A DNA stretch of 64,000 bases, taken from Centroberyx gerrardi. Lineage: Eukaryota; Chordata; Actinopteri; Beryciformes; Berycidae. The notes under the pieces are model-generated. The model was not told the DNA's origin, did no database searches, and saw only the letters and a program-made list of their open reading frames with translations. Made by a program: the position numbers and the translations under genes. Of this stretch, positions 47,401 through 64,000 are shown piece by piece (within the stretch, counting starts at the first letter, position 1; the number at the start of each line of letters is the position of its first letter). Where the stretch lies: contig NC_136016.1 of NCBI RefSeq assembly GCF_048128805.1, forward strand, positions 5,222,001 through 5,286,000. The letters run 5' to 3'.

Positions 47401-50400
47401 TAGATTTGGATTTTAAAATTACAAGTATTTTATTCTTGTCAGGGTGGAAGAGCCTCAGAGCACAGCATTTAGACCATCATGGGACACTAAAACTCTCCAT
47501 TGACACCCAGACTAATTAAATCATTTTAGTGTTAGCAGCTCTTTAAGGCAGAGTGACCCGCCACACCAATTCAATGGTAGGGAAACTCTGGGATACATTA
47601 CTGCTTTTAAATGAAGAATTCATTTACAAAAAACATTATTGAACAATTAAATGAATACATAAAATATGCATAGAAAACAGAATGTCATTGCAGGTTTTAC
47701 AGATTATAATGCACTTCAACAAAATGATTAAAAAAAAATCCTTACCTCTGTGAATTATTTTCAAGTTTTCTTTTAAGTGGTTCAGTGCTTTAACGGTCTG
47801 TTGGAGACAAAACACATCAACTGATCACCTCTATTCATGCTTCGATGATATGCATGTTATGAAAGCATAGTGTTTAAGGAGAAGGTCAAGCATCTACTCA
47901 CTGCTAATGTTATTTTGCCTAATATTTCCTCTGGAATGACGTCATCTAATGCACAATATACATATTTGTAGAATTTGTCGAATGAGGTAGACATAAGTTC
48001 CATACATATCCAACAGTCACCCTGAAAGAAAGAGTTAAATGTTAGTCCGGTTTATTGCATTTTAGGTGATTACAAGAGACATTATTATTAGCTATTATTC
48101 TGATTATTAATGGAATATTAGAGTCCAATGTGTGTGCCAGACCTCTCTGAAGAGAGCGCCGTAGAACTGAACGATGTAGGGACAGTCGCTACTCCTCATC
48201 ACCACGTCTAGATCCATCAGCAGCTGCTTCTGCTCCTTCTCATCCACAGTGGAGCGGATCCTCTGAGAGACACACATCACAAAAAAACACATTTAGATTT
48301 TAGGCTTATTCACACCATCCAGGCCCTCTAGACCAGCTCTGGATCATTCAAGACCATCCTTATGTTTTGTAGGGATGGGACGATATATATAAATTCAATA
48401 TATCGCAATACAAAAACGTGACAATACATATCGTGGGGCGGAAAAATTAATCGCAATAATGTTTTGGGCAATATAGGAAAGGGCAAATTTCATTTATTAC
48501 AGAGGAACGCAAGTGAGTTTTGGTTTTCTATATTTTTCTATGGTCAATTTGAATGTCCTTGAGTTCTAATTCAAATTGGAGGACATTAACTACTTTCACT
48601 TTTCAACGGCCAGAAGAAAAGATGGAAACAGTGAGAGTGAGAGCCTCTTAGATGATTTTCTAGGGAAACATTAGAGACATTTTCTGGATTAGAGCTGTTA
48701 GAGCTACGATAAACTCAAGTTCACTTAGGTGTAAGCTCAAACAAGCATCCTTTGATACTACAAAATCAGCCTCCCTTTCATTGCGGAGAATTCCAGATTT
48801 GAGAGAGAGCCGATCGTAAACACGGACTGAGCTGTTTTAGGCCTCAAGAATAACACAAAGCAAACATTACACCGTGTGACCACCGAGCACCTCTTTTTAA
48901 GCCTGCAGCGCTCAGCAGAAACTTGGACAAGCCACTAGTTATAGCTCCTGCTGTTCCTATGAGAACACTGAAAACCTGTTTGAGGCATTGCACCCTTTTT
49001 TTTTTTATAAATAAATTAGACATATTTTTAACTTTCAATGCCGGTGTGCTGAGTACAAGAAACATGCTCAGCTCTCTCTCTCAATGCTGGAACATGCAAT
49101 GAGTGTCCTTTTCATTAAAAACAATGAGCAAACAATAAAATTTGTGATCAAATCTACCACCTATGGGCTCGTTCATAACATTCCTACTTTTTTTGCGGAA
49201 AAAGCTCTGCTTCAACCAAATTTTGTGCCGATAACATGCACTTCGTTTGTGTTTGTCATTTCAACGTCAAACACTATTTGGTTGGTGATGATGTGCGGTG
49301 TTTTGTTTCAATGGTAAAACAGATATAGGTTACATGAACGAACAATAGATACATGCGTGCATGTTGCGTGTGGCGCTGGTTTGGGTTTCTGTGGGTTTTG
49401 TTTGACTGGCAAAGAGAAGACTGCCTGCACTGGCTTTGGTGATGAACGCAGAGGAGCCAATCAGCTGCCTACATCGTGTGAAACTCCACCTCTTCTTCAT
49501 TGTGATTGGTCGGCTTGCAAAAAAATGCGGTTCACGTTATGTACAATCTTCCAAAAAGTTGATTTTTTGTCAAATTTAGAAAGCTGGATACAGCGTCTTT
49601 TCCCAAAGTGGCCGTCTTCCACCTGCCTTGCGGCTGCTCCCCATTAACTTGATCGCAAAGTTGCGGTGGCAGTTTGAAAAAAAGCAGAATAGCGTGAATA
49701 CGGCCTTAAAGTCCAGAAATACCCAAGAGATTCTGTATTTTGGACTAAGGAACCACAACTGAACGTATCTTGAACGTGGCCTTAGAGGAAGAAATAACCA
49801 CTTGATTCTGTATTCTGGACTAAGGAATCTCATATTTTGGATGAAGGGAACTCAAGCGAGGCGTGTCTACGAACTGTCAGACTCTGTCTAGCGGGTCACC
49901 TTGACAGCCATGATCTGGCCCGTGGGCTTGTGGACCATCTTGTTGACGGAGCCGTAGGCCCCGCGCCCGATCTCCCCCAGGTCTCGCAGATCCTCTGCCG
50001 TAAAGTCGCAATGCTGCTCCGGAGAGATCTTCAGCTTCCCCGACGACTCGATGCTGTGCGTCCGCAAACGCTCTCTGGAGGACGGGGAGGGAGGATAGGA
50101 TCGGACGGGACAGGACGGGACAGGATAGCATATAGGATAGGATGGGATAGGATAGGATAGAATACGATAGGATAGGAGAAAGAGGCCACAGGAAAGAGAG
50201 GGAGGGAGGAGAGCGAGAGAGGACAGTTTGGGGCCGAGAGAGGAACATGCATTATACATTAATGTGGATATGGTGAATAATTCATCCGTAATCCCCGAGC
50301 TTCTCTGATTCAGAAACATTTAAACAATGCCCTCACTCCTTTCTTTACTATTCAGTTCCTTCAAGGAACCAAACAATGCGGAGAGTACAAATGCTCAGTC

Positions 50401-53400
50401 ATCGCAGGCAGCAATAATTGCATTACTCTAGGATACACTGGCCCAAAAACTGCCAATAGAGTAGTAGTGAGATCCCATCCTCGACCATCTCTACTTACAT
50501 GTGTGGGTTCTGGAAGGGGGGAGCCGGCGGATTGATGGGAAGCCTAGAGGCCGGTTTCACGGGAGGGTTCGCGAAATTCAGCTTCAGAGCTTTGCGTTTA
50601 CCTGGCAGGACAAAGACATCAACATATCCAAATTCCCACAACATGCACACCGTACTGTGGCTGTTAACCAACTAGTGCAAAGAGATGATACTGTGTGAGG
50701 GTATGCAGCAGACATAGTGTGATAAAATGCCTCGCCTTACCTCAGTAACTCCTATCCCTACATACTTGAAATAATGTGTGCATATGCAGTAAGCTATTTA
50801 TGCCACAAAACTTCCATATGACCTGACAGCCACAGTATTATTGTGCTGTTGTACAATGGTATAATAGGTCAATGAAGACTGGTCTGGAGACTTGCTTTCT
50901 GGCATCACCATTCCACCTATTCATGCTAGGAGACATCCGGTCTATGAGCAGCAGTTTGGTTGACCCAAGGGACATTTGGGTTTTCTCAAGCAATTTCTCA
51001 AGATCAAAGGAAGCACAAAATGCATTTGGAACACAAACAAAGTGCCCAGAAGTGCAGGGGTTCCCAATGCTCAGACAAGTCTGTGGCACCAATTCATTTG
51101 CCATACTAGTTTCTTGCAAACTAATATCGTATTTGAGCAGGTTACTTGAATTGTTGGCTGTTGCAGTAAGGTAAACCTACACAGAATGCATCGGCAGGAG
51201 GCTGATATTGGGAATCCCTGTACGAGACAATTCCATTGATAAGGTTCGGAAATGTGCAGCTCAAACTTGAACAGTTCCCTCAGGATATCAAAGGGACCCA
51301 ACACTTAGCTAACACTTCATTCACATGTCAGATAACTGATTCAAATGGAACTATAATCAAATCTTGTGATAGCATAAGTTCATTGCCAGTGAATTCCTCC
51401 ATGGTGTCACTTGTTGGATCGTATAATGATATATGTCCAAATAATAATTAATGATTAGGCTTAGCTATTATGAAAAGTGTTGAGTGAAAGTGTTGAGTCT
51501 TCTTTGCCATGCCCTAGTTGACCAAATCTTGAGTGCAAACCAATCCCTTAACCTTTAAACCCCGGTGCAAATGAATCTTCCTCGCCCATATCTGAGTTTA
51601 CACTAGTTAATAGCAGTGAACAGTGGACAGACTCCCAACTACCAGAGCACCACACAGGCTGTTTCAGTAGTATACAGTGGCTTCCTTTCCCCTGTTTCAT
51701 CCCGTTCAAATCAACATGATGAACACATCAAGAATCTGGACCTCCACAACGACGGAGAACGATCGCCAGGCAGCGATTTGCCTCACCCTCACCCAATCAT
51801 TTGATATCAGTGTGGCTGGATACAGGATAATAAGGAAAGGAAGCGACGTTAGATTACTGAGATGTACCCACAAAGAGTAGAGGTCGGTGTGCTATGTGTG
51901 CGAGTTCTATTGCTTACTTTGGGGCACTCCAGACAGGCTTATCTGAAACCCTGAAGTAAAGAAAAAACATTTTACTACATGTCCTTTGGGCTTGTTTGTG
52001 TATCGGTGGGTGTTTTAAACAAATGCCGTCCCAGCTAGTGCCGCTGCTGAAAGGGGAATGCATAGCTGGTTACAGTGAGACTGCTTTGATGGTGAATAAA
52101 GCACTAAGCACCGTATTTCGCTGGGTGTGTGTGAGTGCACCACCATACAACCATGTGTGTAACTTGGTTTGGGGTCATATTTTCCTAATACATCCTAAAA
52201 TTAGGTATCCTAGTATGCACAAGTCAATGGTAATAGGGAATTAGACCCATCAGAAGGCCTTTGGGGCAATATTGAAATTTGCATCAGGCAGTGGTTCCCA
52301 AAGTGGGGTCCTGGGACCAGAAGGGCTCTTGAGGGGGATCCAAAGGGTCCCCAGCCAAATGAGGAATACTTTAATATGATTATTTGATTCCCTAAATGCT
52401 AGCCCAATGAGAGAATGTATAAGAATGGCTGTTTTGATCAGAGGTTTCACTGTCTCTACTGTTACTTACCCACCTACACACTAAATCATATCTAACAAAC
52501 ATATTCTCATATTGGGTTACAATCAAATGGGGGTGATGTGGATCTATTTAGGGGTCCTTGATGTAGAAACTTTGGGAACCCCTGCATTAGAGGATCAACT
52601 AGGGTAGAGTAACATGCAGATAAGTGGACATAAATGCATGATGTACCTAATTTCAGGAAAAATAAAATAAAATAAAAGATGAAGGTGAATGGGAAACATT
52701 TCAAGGATTGCTTTTTTGCCAAGATGTAAACAAACAACCTATTGTAGGATGAAAACAAATAACCTACAGCAGCAGACTAAAACCTAGAGCAATAAGTGTT
52801 GAATACCTGTTTCACTTTGACATCTCCAGCAGGTGTTGGTTTCTGCAAGGTTTAGATAAAACATTTGATGCTAGACATCTGCCACAGTTAGGAAATGCAA
52901 CTCAGATCTGTTGACTATCATTGAAGACATTCCACACATTGTTTATGAGGCTACGGGTGCTACAAGCCCGTGTCAATCAACATAACCGTAAACGCGTCCG
53001 TTGTCGGACAGCTACCGCCTAGACATCCATTATCGGACACGTCCCTGTCTGGCGTGCTTCTTTCCTTTTTCCGGCAAAATTTGGACGAGACCCCCGACAA
53101 ACACGCAGCCCACAGTATGTCAATAGGTTACCCACTGTATGTGCCAATTTGTGCAAGTATATATACATATTTAGGAGTACAAATTCAATCTGACCTATGC
53201 GTAGCGAAATCGGACAGGCGTATCCGCCTAGCTAGCGTTGGACGGTTTCTTGTGTTTTTTTCCACGCTTATAATAAGTCTTGCATTAGCAGACAATGCTG
53301 TAGCTCCGACCCCCATCTTACCAAGAAAGAAAAGTGGTTGAAAGCCGACCAAGAAGCCAAAACAATAATAGGCTATTTGCTTTAGCCACGACCATGCTTG

Positions 53401-54949
53401 GGTCCGATAATGGATCTAGGGTAGGACTCGGAGGCTTCATACGCTGCATTGCTAACCATCCATATCACAAAATATAGACAGGTTACATAAACGAACGATA
53501 GATTCGTGTTTTATAACGACTTTGACATTGTTAATCAGTGGGCTGTTTGGTTATACTGACCAAATTAACGTGCTTATTAAAAAGGCTGAAATCTCGCCAG
53601 AACTAGTAAAAATTGTGTCCGATAATGGATCTCCGTGCCGTTTTGATGCAATCAAAAGGCTTAAAGCCAATGCATCCAAAGCAGTAAAACATATAGACTG
53701 ACACGGTGAGGTTAGCCGCTGTAATTATTGAATTATAACGTTTCTTTTCCACAGCAATGCATGCAAACAGTAGCCTGGCCGAGTAGAGAGGGAAACACTT
53801 TTCAGTGTAGGCCTTGGTGGTGCTTGTAGCAGCCTGGTGCTAATATCGATGGATGGAAATTCATTGAGAGCATCGTTATAATGTCACAGTTATGGGGGGT
53901 TGGCTCTTGTTTCTAATGAGAATCATTAGAGTAGCAGGAAAGAAAACAGTAGCACACTGTGGCACGACAGGCCTGGCGATTCATCAGCTAAAAAGAGGCT
54001 ACTGCATCACTGCTAACTTGGTAGCCATGTACTTAGCTACAGGGAGCTACGTCAAGTTAGCCAGAGAAAGCTAGAACAATACCGGAAGTTACGCGTTTAG
54101 CCTTCAAAATAAAAGACGAAAATTTGACATGTTGCAACATTTTGAGTAAGTGCCAAAGAGTACAGTGCCAAATGGAAAATAATTGATTCATTTAACGGGG
54201 CATTTGCATAAAATCATAATTAAATTCTTACTGTTTCTAAAAGATTATTGTTGCTGCATTTGGCACTGCTCCTGGTCCATTTGGCATACCACTGTATTAC
54301 TCAAAATGTTGCAACATGATCTGTGTGCAGCTTCTCAGTTTAATATTGTATTTCAAAATCAAAATAGAATTTCTATCCTAAAACATCAAATTTCTGAATT
54401 TTTTTTTTTTTTTTTTTTGAAGTTATTTGTGATTTTTACATCTCAGTAAATTATAATATCGGTCTCGCCTGGACACAAACCAGTATGCCAGCTTTCATTT
54501 CTTTCAATTAAAAACACAGAAAAAAAAGTCTAAAATCTCAATTGTGCATTTATGAGGCTAATGCACTCAGATTTTCGAATATTACATTAAACTTTACATT
54601 TTTCTATTTCCGCTTCTTAATTCATTAAACTGTTAAGCATTACACAGATCGCAATAAGGGTTTTATTTTGAAAGTTCTGACCGGAAGACGTGTTTCGTTA
54701 TTCTGGCTAGCTTGACTGTGGTGTTTCAGTTTCTGGGGAGCTACAAGCTACCTTTCCCCAGTAACTCAAGTGTCTCAAGTTGAAGTAGAAAATGTGAAGT
54801 GAAAGCCGTCGTCGCCTACCTTGCATGCTGCTGCTGACCGTGGTCAGGCTCTGTATCTGCTGGTGATGCTGGTGCGACGCGGATCCTGCGATGTTGCTGC
54901 TGTTGTTGCTGGAGGTTGTGGAGTTGCTGTCAGGACTGGGAGTCGCCAT
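44307..54949 (-). CDS. map2k4: dual-specificity MAP kinase kinase 4, MKK4 (11 coding exons)
   Basis: Cytoplasmic/nuclear kinase that phosphorylates Thr and Tyr in the activation loops of JNK and p38. The 11 exons add to 404 residues (human 399). Seen: Ser/Asn-rich N-terminus; JNK-docking stretch GKRKALKLNFANPP (about 44-57); glycine loop GRGAYG (114-119); catalytic Lys136 in MAVK; HRDIKPSN with catalytic Asp234; DFG (252-254); activation-loop Ser262 and Thr266 in DSIAKTRD, which match human S257/T261; APE-region MAPERIDP; C-terminal DVD docking segment HSFILMYEERFVDVASYVCR; end SPMYVD. All invariant residues are intact. Its 3' end faces myocd and its 5' end faces dnai1. Confidence 0.97.
45811..45856 (-). 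CDS. map2k4: map2k4 coding exon 10
   Basis: 46-base exon that completes a Cys and encodes LTKDESKRPKYKELL, the conserved RP-containing lobe end. Donor GTAAGT. Confidence 0.95.
46076..46224 (-). CDS. map2k4: map2k4 coding exon 9
   Basis: Encodes YELATGRFPYPKWNSVFDQL, TQVVKGEPPQLSNSEE and FSPKFINFVNL. Ends in phase 2 at GTAAGC. Confidence 0.95.
46344..46421 (-). CDS. map2k4: map2k4 coding exon 8
   Basis: 26 codons, PERIDPSASRQGYDVRSDVW then SLGITL. It completes the APE motif and helix F. Confidence 0.96.
47163..47290 (-). CDS. map2k4: map2k4 coding exon 7 (catalytic loop, DFG, activation loop)
   Basis: Encodes DIKPSNILMDRKGNIKLCDF, then GISGQLVDSIAKTRDAGC and RPYMA. It has catalytic Asp, the DFG motif and the two activating phosphosites Ser and Thr. 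The donor is GTAAGC. Confidence 0.97.
47746..47797 (-). CDS. map2k4: map2k4 coding exon 6
   Basis: 52 bases encoding TVKALNHLKENLKIIHR, which leads into the catalytic loop. Ends phase 1 at GTAAGG. Confidence 0.95.
47902..48021 (-). CDS. map2k4: map2k4 coding exon 5
   Basis: 40 codons, beginning GDCWICMELMSTSFDKFYKY and ending EEILGKITLA. It contains the hinge (CMELM). Too broken in frame to be seen as a long open frame but matched residue by residue. Confidence 0.95.
48143..48262 (-). CDS. map2k4: map2k4 coding exon 4
   Basis: 40 codons, RIRSTVDEKEQKQLLMDLDV to YIVQFYGALFRE, including the alpha-C helix region. Phase 0 to 0. Confidence 0.96.
48371..48480. mobile_element. single arm of the TAGGGATGGGACGATAT hAT-like family
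   Basis: Shares TAGGGATGGGACGATAT, ATCGCAATACAAAAACGTGA and ATCGTGGGGCGGAAAAAT with the arms of the 8538-9737 element. No partner arm was seen, so it is truncated or has unlike ends. Lies in map2k4 intron 3. Confidence 0.6.
49704..49830. repeat. two diverged tandem copies
   Basis: Units at 49704-49756 and 49780-49830 share GATTCTGTATT, TGGACTAAGGAA and AGAAATAACC-like words at a period of about 76 bases. Confidence 0.5.
49900..50074 (-). CDS. map2k4: map2k4 coding exon 3 (glycine loop, catalytic Lys)
   Basis: Encodes ERLRTHSIESSGKLKISPEQ, then LGEIGRGAYGSVNKM and ends MAVK. It is nearly identical to human MKK4. Its polypyrimidine tract merges into a pentanucleotide microsatellite. Confidence 0.96.
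50085..50176 (-). repeat. pentanucleotide microsatellite (GGATA/GGACG)n
   Basis: Imperfect GGATA, GGACA and GGACG units. On the minus strand it reads TATCC and TGTCC and runs almost to the map2k4 exon 3 acceptor at 50075-50076. Confidence 0.85.
50499..50601 (-). CDS. map2k4: map2k4 coding exon 2 (docking site)
   Basis: Encodes GKRKALKLNFANPPVKPASR through QNPHI. The basic-hydrophobic start is the MAPK docking (D) motif of MKK4. Phases 1 to 2, donor GTAAGT. Confidence 0.93.
52289..52583. mobile_element. hAT-like element related to 3836-4169
   Basis: Ends CAGTGGTTCCCAAAGT and the complement of ACTTTGGGAACCCCT. Shares GGGTCCCCAGC, ATCAAATGGGG and AGGGGTCCTTGAT words with the upstream copy. Flanks GCATCAGG (52281-52288) and GCATTAGA (52584-52591) match 6/8. 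Confidence 0.7.
52970..53640. repeat. unclassified region with repeated TCCGATAATGGAT
   Basis: ATCCATTATCGGACAC at 53025-53040 is exactly inverted at 53615-53630, and GTCCGATAATGGATCT occurs again at 53402-53417. A 123-codon open frame (52970-53341, plus) lies inside but shows no known domain. Could be a transposon; family not recognised. Confidence 0.4.
54128..54318. mobile_element. MITE-like inverted-repeat element
   Basis: CATGTTGCAACATTTTGAGT at the left is inverted at the right (ACTCAAAATGTTGCAACATG), followed on both sides by TGCCAAA/TTTGGCA words. 190 bases, no coding content. Confidence 0.6.
54820..54949 (-). CDS. map2k4: map2k4 coding exon 1 (start codon)
   Basis: Begins MATPSPDSNSTTSSNNSSN and ends with VSSSMQ plus one base, corresponding to human MAAPSP...AVSSMQG. 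Mammals have a Gly-rich segment here; this copy is Ser/Asn/His/Gln-rich. The donor is GTAGGC. Confidence 0.92.
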
Positions 54950-55300
54950 TGTTGTGTTGGATTCCAGCAGTAGCGCTCAGGCTGCAATGCAGAGTAAAAC
55001 TTCGCCCGCTCTGCCTCCAGACGGGACACTGCGCCACTTGAACGCAGCAGCTGCACCACGGCCACGTCTGTGCTGATGCTGCGTTCAAGCACTGTCGGAA
55101 ATAGCGCAATTGACAGCGGCTTGAACGCCCATGCGACTGGCACATTGTCATTTTCACCCAGACGCCTTGTGCACATATATATTCTGTAGGCTTGTTAATG
55201 TGAATACACCACACATTTTACCCATCATTTATATTTGCCGTAAATTCATATATCTGTGTTCTTTGTGTTTTTCATATTCTTGTGTATATATATGCTGCAG

Positions 55301-55357
55301 CGACCCAATTTCCCCATTCAGGATCATTAAAGTTTCATCTTATTTTATCTTATCTTA
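55301..55357 (+). repeat. retroposon 3' tail
   Basis: CCCAATTTCCCC followed by GGATCATTAAAGTTTCATC and a TTATC-type tail, the usual end of certain fish LINE/SINE copies. Confidence 0.5.
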
Positions 55358-55769
55358 TGAGCAAAATGGATCCAACACTTGGATGTATTAAGTCTAGACC
55401 ATATCTTTTGTGGTGTGTATAGAGAATCTGAATCTGTTTTCACAAATAGATACAAAGTTTCACAAATCTGGCAAAGGGTCTTAAATAATCTTTAGGCTGT
55501 CATTTATAATATAGTCTAGGTTGGACCAGTCTATACAGTAGTTTGTGGTCCAGTCAGACCATGTCTTTTGTGGTGTGAGAAAAAACAGTGAAATCAGCCT
55601 TTACTCAACCCACGAAATGGACAGGTAAACCTATATTTGACAACATTCACAATCATGCTATGTCAAGTACTTTAATACATTTATGTCAAAGGATTTAGTA
55701 GTTATTAGCCGTTGAATTTGAATATCAAACGAATATCAATCAAATATCACGCTATCTTTACTGCGGTTG

Positions 55770-55783
55770 GTTGGCATGGCAAC
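55770..55783 (+). promoter_or_regulatory. RFX X-box
   Basis: GTTGGCATGGCAAC differs at one base from the ideal palindromic X-box GTTGCCATGGCAAC. It sits 193 bases before the dnai1 ATG. RFX2/RFX3 use X-boxes to drive ciliary genes. Confidence 0.7.
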
Positions 55784-55881
55784 TGACGTACACATTTGCA
55801 GCTAGAAGTAGCACTGTTGGTGTGAGCAGCGCTCAGTTGCTGAGAACAAGTTTGCCTTTGTTTTGAACCATTTAAAAGTAT

Positions 55882-55888
55882 TGTTTAC
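55882..55888 (+). promoter_or_regulatory. forkhead (FOXJ1-type) core
   Basis: TGTTTAC, an exact forkhead core, lies about 88 bases before the dnai1 ATG and 100 bases after the X-box. FOXJ1 and RFX act together on motile-cilium genes; a 7-base match alone is weak. Confidence 0.45.
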
Positions 55889-55975
55889 GAGATTTGTGTG
55901 GAATAAGCAGGTGCAAATACTTTAAATCGTTTTTTAAATCGTTAAACCGTACTTTGAATAGGCTGTTTTTACAGA

Positions 55976-63929
<7,954 letters not shown>

Positions 63930-64000
63930 GTAAGAGCGATTTCAAAACCTACGCCTTTTAATCCAGAGCTTGGCTTCGGAGTTTTAGCAGTTTAAGTATT

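Larger units (their letters stand above)
50602..54819 (-). other. map2k4 intron 1
   Basis: 4.2 kb intron with no further exon seen. Content: a hAT-like element (52289-52583), an unclassified region with the repeated word TCCGATAATGGAT (52970-53640), an inverted-repeat element (54128-54318) and a T run near 54398-54418. Confidence 0.8.
54950..55975. promoter_or_regulatory. divergent map2k4 / dnai1 upstream interval
   Basis: About 1 kb separates the map2k4 ATG (minus) from the dnai1 ATG (plus). The map2k4-proximal 150 bases are GC-richer and carry a 13-base inverted repeat (CTTGAACGCAGCA near 55037 and its complement near 55074). The dnai1-proximal 210 bases carry X-box and forkhead motifs. 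A retroposon tail (55301-55357) lies between, so the two promoters look separate rather than shared. Confidence 0.55.

Noticed and set aside
55037..55088. Inverted repeat CTTGAACGCAGCA as a specific regulatory element
   Set aside because: 13-base arms in a GC-rich first-exon region are weak evidence, and no factor consensus fits.

Overview
The window is nuclear DNA of a ray-finned (teleost) fish. The evidence is three intron-rich vertebrate genes whose predicted proteins follow human MYOCD, MAP2K4 and DNAI1, GT/AG splice sites throughout, abundant CA/GT and GA/TC microsatellites, and short hAT-like and MITE-like elements of the kind that fill fish introns. I saw nothing bacterial or viral and no CRISPR array or operon.

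Layout. Bases 1-18.0 kb hold no protein-coding gene I can support. They are upstream DNA of myocd with interspersed repeats (hAT-like elements near 3.8 and 8.5-9.7 kb, a palindromic MITE at 5.4 kb), homopolymers, microsatellites and a few CpG-rich patches. From 18574 to 39246 (+) lies myocardin (myocd), rebuilt from 13 coding exons into a 1016-residue reading frame with intact splice phases, followed by a 3' UTR of about 2.2 kb. From 54949 down to 44307 (-) lies map2k4 (MKK4), 11 coding exons, 404 residues, with all kinase catalytic residues present. From 55976 (+) to the window edge lies dnai1 (axonemal outer-arm dynein intermediate chain), 18 coding exons giving 605 residues, so about 90 residues lie beyond the window.

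How the genes relate. myocd and map2k4 are convergent: their likely polyadenylation signals are only about 100 bp apart. map2k4 and dnai1 are divergent, with start codons about 1 kb apart. The dnai1 side of that interval has a near-perfect RFX X-box and a forkhead (FOXJ1-type) core, as expected for a motile-cilium gene. The three proteins have unrelated jobs: an SRF co-activator for heart and smooth muscle, a JNK/p38 pathway kinase, and cilium motility.

Most notable points. No exon for the second RPEL motif of myocd could be found, and the flanking exons are phase-compatible without it. His, Gly and His/Thr tracts interrupt the myocardin protein. Microsatellites serve as polypyrimidine tracts at two splice acceptors. 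Several long inverted-repeat elements lie in introns and intergenic DNA, including one around 53.0-53.6 kb that I cannot assign to a family. I found no convincing new biological system; the region reads as an ordinary fish gene neighbourhood with repeat-derived detail.
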